From: Hoyosella levis
Lineage (GTDB): Bacteria > Actinomycetota > Actinomycetes > Mycobacteriales > Mycobacteriaceae
Length of the DNA stretch: 64,000 bases
NCBI RefSeq assembly: GCF_026008515.1
Contig: NZ_BQYM01000006.1
Coordinates: 1 to 64,000, forward strand
Reading direction: 5' to 3'
Shown: piece by piece, positions 1 through 8,348 of the stretch
Layout: each line of letters begins with the position of its first letter
Numbering within the stretch: position 1 is the stretch's first letter
Notes under the pieces: generated by a model
Database searches by the model: none
What the model was told of the DNA's origin: nothing
The model's input: only the letters and a program-made list of their open reading frames with translations
Position numbers and translations under genes: made by a program

Positions 1-60
1 CCGCCACACGGCGGGGAAGCTCCCCCAGGCACAGCCAGCCACACTAGCATCCCCGCGCCC

Positions 61-82
61 CGGGAGGCAACAACGCCTCCCG
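61..82. terminator. Hairpin near the left edge, probable terminator
   Basis: Arms CGGGAGGC and GCCTCCCG (8 bp, perfect) enclose AACAAC. A shorter CCGCC/GGCGG hairpin sits at bases 1-14. No gene is visible between base 1 and 243, so these probably end a gene lying left of the window. Neither has a T-run, which is usual for high-GC actinobacteria. Confidence 0.5.
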
Positions 83-243
83 CGATCAAGGTCCGCCCTG
101 GCGCCCGTCCCCCGCTCTCGGCGGGGCCCGCGCACCGGCTGGCTCCAAGAAAGTTACACACCCCCGATCCCAATCACAAATCCACTGTTCACGCGGCATT
201 TCCCTGAATGACCTCCCGTGACGCCGGGCGCTAGCCTGGGGCG

Positions 244-753
244 GTGATCCGCTACGCGCAGGAGAACGACCTGCCACTGATGCAGGACATCGAACGAGCA
301 GCCGGCCGCATGTTCGCTGCGATTGGGATGCACCGTGTCGCCGACGACCCTCCCCTCGCCCTGTCGGTGCTTCGCGAGCACGCGAGGCGTCACGAGGCAT
401 GGGTGTGGTGCGATGCCAACGACCTGCCGGTCGCCTATGCCCTGGCGGTTCCCCTTGATGGAGCCATGCATATCGAGCAAGTGTCGGTCGACCCTGCTCA
501 GTCGGGACGGGGAATCGGTAGGCGCTTGATTGATCACATCGGCAAGACCGCCCGCCGGCAGGGTATTCGCGCGTTGACGCTCACGACGTTCACGAACGTT
601 CCTTGGAACGGCCCCTACTACGAGCGATTGGGCTTCGCCAGCATCCCGCAGTCAGCCCTATCACCTGGACTCGCTGAGATCCGGCGGATCGAAACCGCGC
701 GCGGCCTCGATCAGTGGCCCAGGACGTGCATGCGCCGGGATCTCGATATCTAG
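244..753 (+). CDS. GNAT family N-acetyltransferase
   Basis: 169 residues from a GTG start. The fold signature is visible: a beta4 strand (MHIEQVSVDPAQSGRGIGRRL, near residues 79-99) runs into the acetyl-CoA pyrophosphate loop of the Q/RxxGxG/A type (SGRGIG), and a late NVPWNGPYYERLGF segment matches the usual Tyr-bearing C-terminal motif. It should transfer an acetyl group from acetyl-CoA to an amine; the substrate cannot be read from sequence. It stands alone on the plus strand, 13 bp from the convergent xanthine dehydrogenase gene. Upstream GGGGCG is a weak ribosome site, so the start is likely but not certain. Confidence 0.85.
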   Translation: MIRYAQENDLPLMQDIERAAGRMFAAIGMHRVADDPPLALSVLREHARRHEAWVWCDANDLPVAYALAVPLDGAMHIEQVSVDPAQSGRGIGRRLIDHIGKTARRQGIRALTLTTFTNVPWNGPYYERLGFASIPQSALSPGLAEIRRIETARGLDQWPRTCMRRDLDI

Positions 754-766
754 CTGGCTCCTGCCC

Positions 767-3346
767 CTATCGCTGCACCGCTCGCCACACCCGCGCGGGG
801 TTCATCGGTTGCTCGTGCAGGCGCACCCCAGCGGCGTCACGGATGGCGTTGGCCAGGGCGGGCGCGACGGGGTTGTAGGGCGACTCGCTCATGGATTTCG
901 CACCGAGAGGGCCGAGCTGGTCGTAGGTGTCGGCGAAGTAGATCTCGCTGTCGGGGATGTCGGCAAGCTGGGGGATGTGATAGTTCCGCAGGGTGTTGAC
1001 GGTGTTCGCGCCGCCCTCGGTGGGCACTTCCTCCCAGAGCGCGGAGCCGATCCCCTGGGCGATGCCGCCTTCGATCTGGCCGCGGCACTGCTCGGGGTTG
1101 AGCACTGTTCCCGCATCGGCGGCGTGCACGGACTGGAGGATCCGGACAACCCCGGTGCGGATGTCCACGGCCACGCGAAACGCATGGACATTGAAGGCGA
1201 CCGACCGAGGGGTGCCATCCTGGCGGGCATGCTCGGTGAGCGGTCCGTGCTCGGCAGCGACCGCGGCCAGGCCTCCATTGAACTGCTCGATGCGGCGGGC
1301 GAGCGCGGTGGCGGCCTGGTGCACGGCCTTTCCGGCGACCACGGTCCCGGCGGAGCCGAATGCCCCGGTGTCGTGGTCAACGGCGTCGGTGTCGGACTGG
1401 ATGATGCGTATCGCACCAGGCTCGATGCCAAGCGCCTGGGCCGCGAGCTGGGCATGGATGGTGGTGGTGCCATTGCCGAACTCGGCGGTACCCACCCGCA
1501 CGGTGACAGTGGCATCGCGCTCGAGGGTGACGCTGGCATCGGAGATGTGCCCACGCGGCGGGATGGTCGCGATCATGGCGATCGCCATGCCCTCCCCCAC
1601 TCGCTCCTGCGGTGTGGTCGGCACGCATCCCTCCCGCCCTCGGGCGATGGCTGCCTCGGCGAGGTCAAGGCATTGGTCAAGGCCATAGCTGCCGAAGGTG
1701 AGGTCGTCGTCATGCGGCGCGGCGTCGACGAACGGATCGCCGGGGACCACCACATTGCGGCGGCGCAGGTCGAACGGGGAGATACCAACCCGGCGGGCGA
1801 GGTCATCGAGCGCTTGCTCGATGGCGAACATGAGCTGCCCGAGCCCATATCCACGGAAGGCACCCGAGGGCGGGTTGTTGGTGTAGACGGCGCGGGCGTC
1901 GACGCGCTTATTGGCGCACCGGTACTGGGCAACCGATTCGCTGCAGCCGTGGAACATTACGCCCGGCGAGTGATTGCCATAAGCACCCGCATCGGAGAGG
2001 ACATCGACCGCAAGCGCGGTGAGCTGGCCGTCCGGGGCCGCGGCGGCGGTGACCTCGATGCGCATGGGGTGGCGGTGGGCGGCACGGTCGAACTCGTCGG
2101 AGCGGCTGTATTCGTACTGGACAGGTCGGCCGGTGCGGAGAACGGCGAGGGCAACGATGTCCTCGGTGAACATTTCCTGCTTGCCACCGAAGCCGCCGCC
2201 AACACGCGCGGTGTGGACACGGACCTGTTCGCGGGGCAGGTCGAGGATGCGGGCGAGCTCATCGCGCACGAGGAACGGCACCTGGCTGCTGGTGCGCAGG
2301 ACGAGGCGCTGATCGTCATCGATCCAGCCGATGGTGGCGTGGGTCTCCATGTGGACGTTCTGCACGCGGGCCGTGCGCCAGGTCCCACGGACCACGGCTC
2401 CGCCCGCATCCTCCGCTGCCCGGATGCCCTCGGCGATGCTGCCGGTCTCGCCGTGCAGCTCGGCCACGATATTGGCCGGGGCTAGCGCGGGATGGAGGAC
2501 GGGCGCACCGGGCTGGGTGGCCTGCTCGGGATCGTGCACGGCCTCGAGCAGCGTGTACTCGACGGTGATCGCGGCGGCCGCGCGGTGCGCGTCCCGAGGT
2601 GTCTCGGCGACGACGGCCGCCACGCGCTGGCCCACGAACCGGACTATGTCGTCGAGGATGCGGGCGTCCTCGGGATCGTCGACGTAGTGATGGTGGCGAG
2701 CGGTGGAGAACCGCAGCGGCGGGCTGTCGTCGTGGGTAAAAATGGCGACCACGCCGGGCATGGCGCGCGCGGTGGTGGTGTCGATGCTGTTGATGCGCGC
2801 GTGCGGGTGGGGGCTAGCCACGACCGCCAGGTGCAGCAATCCTGGGATAGTTGTGTCGAGGGTGAAAGGCTCGGTACCCGTGACAACGCGATCGGCTGCG
2901 GGAGGCAGCGTGGTTCCGGCGGGAACGGTTCGTCCCGCGAGCGCGTCGCGGATGGAGCGGTAGCCGGTGCAGCGGCAGAGGTTGCCCTTCATGGCGCGGG
3001 GCAGGTCCGCGCGCTGCTCATCGGTGAGAGCGGCGCCGGTCATGATCATGCCGGGGGTGCAGTAGCCGCACTGGAAGCCCATGGCGGCGCGGAAGGCCTG
3101 CTGCGCGGGGTGGAGGCTGCCAGGCTGGCCCAGTCCAGCGGGGGTGGTGATGGTTGCGCCGGTGACGCGGTGGGCCGGGGTGATGCACGAGTGCTGGGGC
3201 TTGCCGTCGATGTGGACGGTGCAGGCGCCGCAGTCACCGGCGTCGCAGCCCTTCTTCACATCGTGGTGGTCGTGCTCGCGCAGATAGGTGCGCAGGCATT
3301 GGCCGGGGAGCGGCGGTGTGGTGATCTCGCGGCCGTTGACGTGCAT
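767..3346 (-). CDS. Xanthine dehydrogenase-type protein: [2Fe-2S] and molybdopterin subunits fused
   Basis: 859 residues. Residues 1 to about 155 form a two-cluster iron-sulfur subunit: plant-type ferredoxin cysteines CDAGDCGAC plus a later Cys, then the helical domain CGYCTPGM and LCRC. The rest is the Mo-pterin large subunit, with GGGFGGK, GAFRGYG, AEFGNGT, GAFGSAGT and a late GAKSMSE that probably supplies the catalytic Glu. The family oxidises hypoxanthine/xanthine to urate, or related hydroxylations. Bacterial enzymes usually encode these as separate genes or split them differently, so the fusion is notable. I chose ATG 3346 because GGAGG lies 7 nt upstream; a GTG at 3352 overlaps the stop of the FAD gene (GTGA), so translation is coupled. 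With the next two genes it forms one operon. Confidence 0.88.
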   Translation of the reverse strand: MHVNGREITTPPLPGQCLRTYLREHDHHDVKKGCDAGDCGACTVHIDGKPQHSCITPAHRVTGATITTPAGLGQPGSLHPAQQAFRAAMGFQCGYCTPGMIMTGAALTDEQRADLPRAMKGNLCRCTGYRSIRDALAGRTVPAGTTLPPAADRVVTGTEPFTLDTTIPGLLHLAVVASPHPHARINSIDTTTARAMPGVVAIFTHDDSPPLRFSTARHHHYVDDPEDARILDDIVRFVGQRVAAVVAETPRDAHRAAAAITVEYTLLEAVHDPEQATQPGAPVLHPALAPANIVAELHGETGSIAEGIRAAEDAGGAVVRGTWRTARVQNVHMETHATIGWIDDDQRLVLRTSSQVPFLVRDELARILDLPREQVRVHTARVGGGFGGKQEMFTEDIVALAVLRTGRPVQYEYSRSDEFDRAAHRHPMRIEVTAAAAPDGQLTALAVDVLSDAGAYGNHSPGVMFHGCSESVAQYRCANKRVDARAVYTNNPPSGAFRGYGLGQLMFAIEQALDDLARRVGISPFDLRRRNVVVPGDPFVDAAPHDDDLTFGSYGLDQCLDLAEAAIARGREGCVPTTPQERVGEGMAIAMIATIPPRGHISDASVTLERDATVTVRVGTAEFGNGTTTIHAQLAAQALGIEPGAIRIIQSDTDAVDHDTGAFGSAGTVVAGKAVHQAATALARRIEQFNGGLAAVAAEHGPLTEHARQDGTPRSVAFNVHAFRVAVDIRTGVVRILQSVHAADAGTVLNPEQCRGQIEGGIAQGIGSALWEEVPTEGGANTVNTLRNYHIPQLADIPDSEIYFADTYDQLGPLGAKSMSESPYNPVAPALANAIRDAAGVRLHEQPMNPARVWRAVQR

Positions 3347-3348
3347 GA

Positions 3349-4158
3349 TCACTCCTCCCGCACGGCGAGGTCGGCCATGATGTCCTCGGCGAGCAGCGTG
3401 GTGACATGTTTGCGCCAATCGGCTGTGCCATGCGGGTCGCTGTACCAGCGGTCACTGCTGATCTCATCGATGGCCTGTCGTGTGTCAGCGGGGCTGCCCG
3501 GCCCGACGATGATGGGGCGGTCTGTCGCGGCGGTGAGGGCGAGCACCGGGCCATGCTCGGTGGCACGACCAATGAGCAGCGCCCCGGAGCGACCGAGAGG
3601 TGCTTGGGCGATGCGGCGCAGAGAGACCTCCTGGCGCAGAGCGGTCGCGGGCAGATGGATCGAGCGAAGGATCTCGCCAGGCTCAAGGGTGGTGCAATGG
3701 TTTCCGGTGACGAGCTCGGTGATGGTGGTGGTGCGGTCGGTGCCGTCGGGCCGCCAAATGGTGAGGGTGGCATCGAGGGCCGCGGCGAGCGCGATCATCG
3801 ATCCGGCGGGCAGAGCGAGGCAGATATTGCCGCCAACGGTGGCCGAGGCCCAGATCTTGAAGGACGCGACGAGGGCGTCCGCGCACTCCCGGAACAGGCT
3901 GGTGGCGGTCCAGGCCGAGGGGTAGGGCACTTCGATGAGCTGCTCGATGGTGCAGGTGGCGGCGATGTCGAGGCCATTCTCGGCGATCGTGAGCGGTGGC
4001 CAGCCGAGCGCGGTGATGTCGATCAAACGGTTGGTGCCTGGCTGGGGCTCGCTGTACAACCACGTCCCCCCGGCGAGGATGCTGTCGCGCAGCGCGGGCG
4101 GAGGAAGCTCGTGCCGCGCGCGGGGCTCGACGATGGTGTCGATGCTGTGCAGGTCCAC
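3349..4158 (-). CDS. FAD-binding subunit of the molybdenum hydroxylase
   Basis: 269 residues, matching the roughly 280-residue CoxM/XdhB family. An AGGTWL FAD-pyrophosphate motif occurs near residue 30 and an ASATVGGNI segment further in, both typical of this fold. It would pass electrons from the [2Fe-2S] clusters of the downstream fused subunit to NAD+ via FAD. The open frame extends far upstream, but that part is antisense-like Arg/His-rich sequence inside the deaminase gene; GTG 4158, 8 bp after the deaminase stop, fits the family N-terminus. Its TGA overlaps the possible GTG start of the downstream subunit, so the three genes look co-translated. Confidence 0.85.
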   Translation of the reverse strand: MDLHSIDTIVEPRARHELPPPALRDSILAGGTWLYSEPQPGTNRLIDITALGWPPLTIAENGLDIAATCTIEQLIEVPYPSAWTATSLFRECADALVASFKIWASATVGGNICLALPAGSMIALAAALDATLTIWRPDGTDRTTTITELVTGNHCTTLEPGEILRSIHLPATALRQEVSLRRIAQAPLGRSGALLIGRATEHGPVLALTAATDRPIIVGPGSPADTRQAIDEISSDRWYSDPHGTADWRKHVTTLLAEDIMADLAVREE

Positions 4159-4166
4159 GAGCTGGC

Positions 4167-5540
4167 CTATCCGTTGTGCCCGCGGGCCATGACGAGCTGG
4201 GCGGTGAGCACGACCTTGGCCGCCTTCTCGGCATCCACTGTGGTGACTTCCCCCTTCTCGACGATGATGCGCCCGTCGACGATCAGGCGCTCGAGCGGGG
4301 GCGCCGCGCCCATGACGAGCGCGACGACCGGATCGTCGATGCCAGAGTGGGACAGGGTGTCCATCCGCCAGAGCGCGAGGTCGGCGAGCTTCCCCTCCTC
4401 GATGGATCCGATGTCGTTGGCCCGGCCGAGCAGGCGCGCTCCTCCTAGCGTGGCGAGCTCGAGCGCCTGGCGCGCGGTGATCGCGGCGGCGCCGTCCCGG
4501 GCACGGGCGAACAGCAGGGCGTGGCGGACCTCCTCGATCAGGGAGGTGCCCTCGTTGCTCGCTGCGCCATCGACCCCGAGCCCCACGGGCACCCCGGCGC
4601 GCACGAGGTCGCGGAGGCGGGCGATGCCAGCTCCGAGGCGGGCATTGGAGGTGGGGCAATGCGCGACTCCGGTGCGCGTCTCGGCGAGCAGCACGATCTC
4701 GCGGTCCTCGAGGTGCACGGCGTGCGCGAACCAGACATCGGGGCCGGTCCAGCCAAGCTCGGCGACGTAGTCGAGGGGGCTGCCGCCAAGGTTCTGGTGG
4801 CAGAACGCGACTTCCTCGCGCGTCTCGGCGAGGTGGGTGTGGAGGCGAGCACCATATTCGCGGGCGAGCGCCGCGGTCTCGCGCATCAGGTCGGCGCTCG
4901 CGGAGAACGGGGAGCAGGGCGCGAGCCCGATACGGAGCATGGATCCGGGCGAGGCGTCATGCCATTCGGTGAGCGCTTTCTCGCTGGCGGCAAGGATGTC
5001 GCGGAGTGGCTCGACGAGCGAGTCAGGGGGCAGGCCCCCCTGGGAGCGGCCGAGATCCATGGAGCCGCGGGTGGGGTGGAAGCGCATGCCGATCGCGGCG
5101 GCAGCGGTGATCTCGCTGCCGAGCATGTCGGCGCGGGCTCCCTTGTCACCGGTGAGGGGAAAGACGTAGTGGTGGTCGGTGGTGGTGGTGCAGCCGGTGG
5201 CGGCGAGCCGGACGAGGGAGGCGATCGCTGCGGTGTAGGCGGTATCGCGGGTGAGCTCGGACCAGCGGGGGTAGAGGGTGACGAGCCAGTTGAACAGGTC
5301 GAGTTCAGCGGCGTGGCCGCGGGTGATCCACTGGTAGAGGTGGTGGTGGGTGTTGACGAGCCCCGGGGTGAGCAGGCAGCCGCGGCCGTCGATGATGGTG
5401 GCGCGCTCGGGCAGGTCGGCGGGCTCGTCGCCCACAGAGGTGATGCGGTTGCCCTCGATGACAACGCTGCCGGTGAGCTCTCGCCGCTGCTCGTCCATGG
5501 TGACGATGTGCGCGTTGCGAATTACTTTGGTCACCGACAT
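4167..5540 (-). CDS. 8-oxoguanine deaminase / TRZ-ATZ family amidohydrolase
   Basis: 457 residues, a full-length amidohydrolase. Metal and catalytic residues are in order: PGLVNTHHHLYQ (residues about 57-68), HTHLAET, FAHAVHL and GVDGAASN (the catalytic Asp). HHHLYQ plus the late GVDGAASN arrangement is what 8-oxoguanine deaminases of this superfamily show, and the neighbouring xanthine dehydrogenase, guanine deaminase and uricase genes support a purine substrate. It would release ammonia from 8-oxoguanine to give urate. Hydroxyatrazine-like substrates cannot be excluded from sequence. It heads the minus-strand operon with the two dehydrogenase genes and starts 85 bp from the divergent guanine deaminase gene. 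Confidence 0.85.
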   Translation of the reverse strand: MSVTKVIRNAHIVTMDEQRRELTGSVVIEGNRITSVGDEPADLPERATIIDGRGCLLTPGLVNTHHHLYQWITRGHAAELDLFNWLVTLYPRWSELTRDTAYTAAIASLVRLAATGCTTTTDHHYVFPLTGDKGARADMLGSEITAAAAIGMRFHPTRGSMDLGRSQGGLPPDSLVEPLRDILAASEKALTEWHDASPGSMLRIGLAPCSPFSASADLMRETAALAREYGARLHTHLAETREEVAFCHQNLGGSPLDYVAELGWTGPDVWFAHAVHLEDREIVLLAETRTGVAHCPTSNARLGAGIARLRDLVRAGVPVGLGVDGAASNEGTSLIEEVRHALLFARARDGAAAITARQALELATLGGARLLGRANDIGSIEEGKLADLALWRMDTLSHSGIDDPVVALVMGAAPPLERLIVDGRIIVEKGEVTTVDAEKAAKVVLTAQLVMARGHNG

Positions 5541-5549
5541 ACCTGTGAA

Positions 5550-5569
5550 TGTAGTGATCCCGCATTACA
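5550..5569. promoter_or_regulatory. Palindrome between divergent deaminase genes, candidate operator
   Basis: TGTAGTG-ATCCCG-CATTACA is a 7-bp inverted repeat with one mismatch, centred in the 85-bp gap between the minus-strand 8-oxoguanine deaminase start and the plus-strand guanine deaminase start. Its place suits one regulator controlling both directions. No regulator gene is adjacent, so the protein that binds is unknown. Confidence 0.4.
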
Positions 5570-5625
5570 CACTGGTGTCGTTCCGGGCGCAAAGGTCGTC
5601 ATCTTGGTGTGCAAGAGTGTGCCTC

Positions 5626-7008
5626 GTGCTCCTGTACCGAGGTCATGTGCTGCATATCGCCGGTAGGCCCGATGTTGATGGCGCGCGGGAAGCCCTGGTC
5701 AGCGAGCCAGATGGCGCGCTTGTCGTGGACGATGACGGTCGGATCGCCTACTCGGGCCCGTTCGGCGAGGTTCCGCCCGATCTCGCTGGGGCGACGGTAG
5801 TGGATCGGCGTGGCTGCCTGCTGCTGCCCGGCTTCGTCGACGCGCATATCCATTTTCCGCAGGTCTACACCACGGACGCGCATGGCGGCGGCACGTTGCT
5901 GAGCTGGCTTGATCGGTGCGTGTTCCCGGCCGAGGCCCGCTTCGCCGATGCTGGCTTCGCGCGGGAGGCGGCGCGGGAGTTCTGCGCGGCGCGCATCGCG
6001 GCGGGAACGACGGCAGCGATGGTGTTCGGCTCGGCGTTCCCGGTGGCGCAGGACGCGTTGTTCGAGGAGACATCGCGGGCAGGGCTGCGGGTGGTGAGCG
6101 GCCGCGGGGTGCAGACGCGTGGTCCAGCCTCGGCCGGGCCATTGATCACCTCGGAGGAGGAGGCGGAGCGCTTGTGCCGGGCGGAGATTGCCCGCTGGCA
6201 TTGCGCGGACGCTCCTGGTCGGCCGGATCGGGCGATGCTGCAGGTGGCGCTGGTGCCCCGGTTCGCGCTGTCGGTGACGCGGAGGTCATTCCGCTGGATG
6301 GGCGAGCTTCATCGGCAACATCGCGAGGACGGGGTGTACTTCCACACGCATCTCAGCGAGAACGATGCACCGGGGGTGGGCGAGATCGATTCGGTGCTGC
6401 GCGACTTCGGCACGGGCTCGTACCTCGATACCTATGACGGCCGGTTCGGTCCAGGCGGCGGGCTAGCGGGTGAGTCGCTGCTGGGGCGGCGCAGCATTCT
6501 CGCCCACGCGGTTCACTGCAGCGAGAGCGAGCTGGATCGCATCGCGGAGACGCGCGCCTCGGTCGCCCATTGCCCCACCTCGCAGCTGTTCCTGGGCTCG
6601 GGGACGATGCCATGGAAGCGGATGGCAGCGCGCGGGATCACGGTGGCGCTCGGCTCGGACGTGGGCGCGGGCGACGAGTGGCTGGTGAGCCGGGTCGCCA
6701 ACGATTGCTTCAAGGTCCACATGTGCGCGAGCGCTGATCGCGCGGTCTCCCTGGAGCCCGCGGCGTTGCTGTTCAGCTCCACCTTGGCCGGGGCGAGAGC
6801 ACTCGACATGGAGGACGCCTTCGGCAATCTCGATGCGGGCAAGGACGCGGACTTCCTGGTGGTGGATCCTTCCTCGTGGCCACCACTGGCTCGATCGGTC
6901 GCGGCCGCCTCGGACCCGGACTCGCTGGTGTTCGCCGTGATGATGGCATTGCGCGAGCCAGCGATCTCGGAGGTGCTGGTGCGGGGCGCGCGGGTCTCGG
7001 CCGCGTGA
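5626..7008 (+). CDS. guaD: Guanine deaminase
   Basis: 460 residues. It converts guanine to xanthine, feeding the xanthine dehydrogenase next door. Amidohydrolase metal motifs are in order: PGFVDAHIHFPQ, HTHLSEN, ILAHAVHC and LGSDVGAG. HIHFPQ is characteristic of the GuaD branch. The frame is open far upstream, so the start is inferred from the family N-terminus (LLYRGHVLH): GTG 5626, with GTG 5617 three codons earlier as an alternative; neither has a strong ribosome site. It is divergent from the 8-oxoguanine deaminase operon and shares its short promoter region. Confidence 0.88.
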   Translation: MLLYRGHVLHIAGRPDVDGAREALVSEPDGALVVDDDGRIAYSGPFGEVPPDLAGATVVDRRGCLLLPGFVDAHIHFPQVYTTDAHGGGTLLSWLDRCVFPAEARFADAGFAREAAREFCAARIAAGTTAAMVFGSAFPVAQDALFEETSRAGLRVVSGRGVQTRGPASAGPLITSEEEAERLCRAEIARWHCADAPGRPDRAMLQVALVPRFALSVTRRSFRWMGELHRQHREDGVYFHTHLSENDAPGVGEIDSVLRDFGTGSYLDTYDGRFGPGGGLAGESLLGRRSILAHAVHCSESELDRIAETRASVAHCPTSQLFLGSGTMPWKRMAARGITVALGSDVGAGDEWLVSRVANDCFKVHMCASADRAVSLEPAALLFSSTLAGARALDMEDAFGNLDAGKDADFLVVDPSSWPPLARSVAAASDPDSLVFAVMMALREPAISEVLVRGARVSAA

Positions 7009-7205
7009 TGGTTGCCCGTTGCTGACCGGGGTGGCGCGAGGTGGGCGTGGGTCCGTGCCCTGGTGGTCCGGCCGATATGGAGGGCAAGGGCGGAGCCGGC
7101 GAGCAGGAGGAACAGCCCGAAGCCCCCAGTGACCACGACGAACAGCAGTTCCTCGTTGCCGAGGAGCTGGCCGACGCCTGGTATGGCGATGGTGTCGCGC
7201 GTCAT
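6513..7205 (-). CDS. Possible small membrane protein; C-terminus uncertain
   Basis: From ATG 7205 the first 45 or so residues look real: a short cytoplasmic start, then one hydrophobic helix (LLFVVVTGGFGLFLLLAGSA) and a basic stop-transfer stretch. A GGGGG/TAGG ribosome-like sequence precedes the ATG. After about residue 65 the frame runs antisense through the guanine deaminase gene and becomes Ser/Ala/Arg-rich, as shadow frames do, and no stop appears until 6513. Either the true gene is a 60-70-residue protein broken by a frameshift, or the N-terminal likeness is chance. It has no recognisable family. Confidence 0.25.
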   Translation of the reverse strand: MTRDTIAIPGVGQLLGNEELLFVVVTGGFGLFLLLAGSALALHIGRTTRARTHAHLAPPRSATGNHHAAETRAPRTSTSEIAGSRNAIITANTSESGSEAAATDRASGGHEEGSTTRKSASLPASRLPKASSMSSALAPAKVELNSNAAGSRETARSALAHMWTLKQSLATRLTSHSSPAPTSEPSATVIPRAAIRFHGIVPEPRNSCEVGQWATEARVSAMRSSSLSLQ

Positions 7206-7220
7206 GACCTACCCCCGTTT

Positions 7221-7255
7221 CAACAGTCGTTGATACCTCAACGTTATGACTGTTG
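7221..7255. promoter_or_regulatory. Nested inverted repeat
   Basis: Outer arms CAACAGTC and GACTGTTG (8 bp, perfect) enclose a second perfect hairpin GTTGA-TACC-TCAAC. It lies in the 211-bp gap downstream of the uricase operon, 16 bp upstream of the small membrane ORF start. It could be an operator for that ORF or, if transcribed, the end of the uricase operon; there is no T-run. The rest of the gap holds an 8-bp TGACGTCA palindrome at 7266 and nothing else I recognise. Confidence 0.35.
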
Positions 7256-7416
7256 TACGGGAAAGTGACGTCATGACGATAGGTGCCACGCCACTAGAGT
7301 GACAGAAGTAACTACGGTGTCACTGTTTGTTTACACAACATCTCTGCCAGCAAAAATACACTGTGACCACCCGAATTTGCCCCAGAACGCGCAACGATCG
7401 CGCTCCGCTTGCCCGA

Positions 7417-8325
7417 CTACTTCAGCCACGCCAGCTGCGGCACCCACGCATCGCCCGCGGCAGGAGCATCGTCGCGCGCCACCGTCGCCTGGATCAGCCC
7501 GTAGGGCCGGTCGTCGGCGTGGAAGACCTCGTTGTTGTTCTCGATGCCAAACCTCGCCAGGTCATACACGAAGTGATGCTTGTTCGGCGCGGACATGCGC
7601 ACCTCCACCACCTCCGGGCGGGCTTCCAGGATCCGGCGCCCGATCGCATAGAGCGTCTGCTGCAGCGCCTTCGAGTGCTGCGTCGCGAACGTCTCGACGA
7701 TGATCTGCCGGATCGCGGCGTACGCCTCGTCCCACGCCACATCCGCGCCAGCGAACCGCCACTGCGCCACCAAAGAGGTGGCCATCACGCGATCATCCGT
7801 CGGCTCGAGAACCGTGAACTCATCCTCGAGGAAGCCCCGGAACTCCGAACCCGTCGACTTGAGCAGAACCAGGTCCTTGATGCCACCGATCACATGCTCG
7901 TGGCGTTCCCCGCCAGATCCCGACACCGTCACCGCCGCCGTACGGATCTCGGGCCCCGTGCGCGTCCACGCATGGTCATGGCCACCCTCCCCCACCGGGA
8001 CCCGCTCCCACCCGAGCTCCTCGATCTCGATGCGCGACCCCTGCACGGGCTCCACGTCATCGACGAAATGCCGGGCCAGGGCCAGCCCATACTCCTCGAT
8101 GCTGCCCTCGCAATGCGTCCGCGCATACGCATACACCGTCTGTTTCTGCGTATCGGTCGGCAGCACGGGCGACTGATCGCCCTCGGTGTGCGCGATGGCG
8201 AAATCACCACGCAGCGCCGTGGAGACCGTCATATCGCGGATGCCATGGCGCGGCGAGTCCCGATAGATGCGCACCACGCGGTTCTCCGCCTTGCCGTACT
8301 GGTTCGGCCCCAACACGATCCCCAT
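7417..8325 (-). CDS. Urate oxidase (uricase)
   Basis: 302 residues, the usual length for a cofactor-free uricase. It oxidises urate to 5-hydroxyisourate with O2. The N-terminal active-site Lys sits in QYGKAENR, and the conserved Thr in PTDTQKQTVYA completes the Lys-Thr pair; later FEDEFT-like (LEDEFTVL) and NKHHF motifs are family hallmarks. ATG 8325 was chosen because AGGAAGGAAG lies just upstream and family homology begins at MGIVLGPNQYGKA; the open frame before it is antisense noise. It is the third gene of the permease-UraD-uricase operon, 23 bp after uraD. Confidence 0.95.
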   Translation of the reverse strand: MGIVLGPNQYGKAENRVVRIYRDSPRHGIRDMTVSTALRGDFAIAHTEGDQSPVLPTDTQKQTVYAYARTHCEGSIEEYGLALARHFVDDVEPVQGSRIEIEELGWERVPVGEGGHDHAWTRTGPEIRTAAVTVSGSGGERHEHVIGGIKDLVLLKSTGSEFRGFLEDEFTVLEPTDDRVMATSLVAQWRFAGADVAWDEAYAAIRQIIVETFATQHSKALQQTLYAIGRRILEARPEVVEVRMSAPNKHHFVYDLARFGIENNNEVFHADDRPYGLIQATVARDDAPAAGDAWVPQLAWLK

Positions 8326-8348
8326 GCCGCTTCCTTCCTGCGAGATTG

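Noticed and set aside
809-3925. Long plus-strand frames across the xanthine dehydrogenase genes
   Set aside because: Composition of shadow frames; the minus strand carries unmistakable Mo and FeS motifs.
7266-7273. TGACGTCA palindrome as a regulatory site
   Set aside because: Eight bases recur often by chance, and no second copy or known binder supports it.
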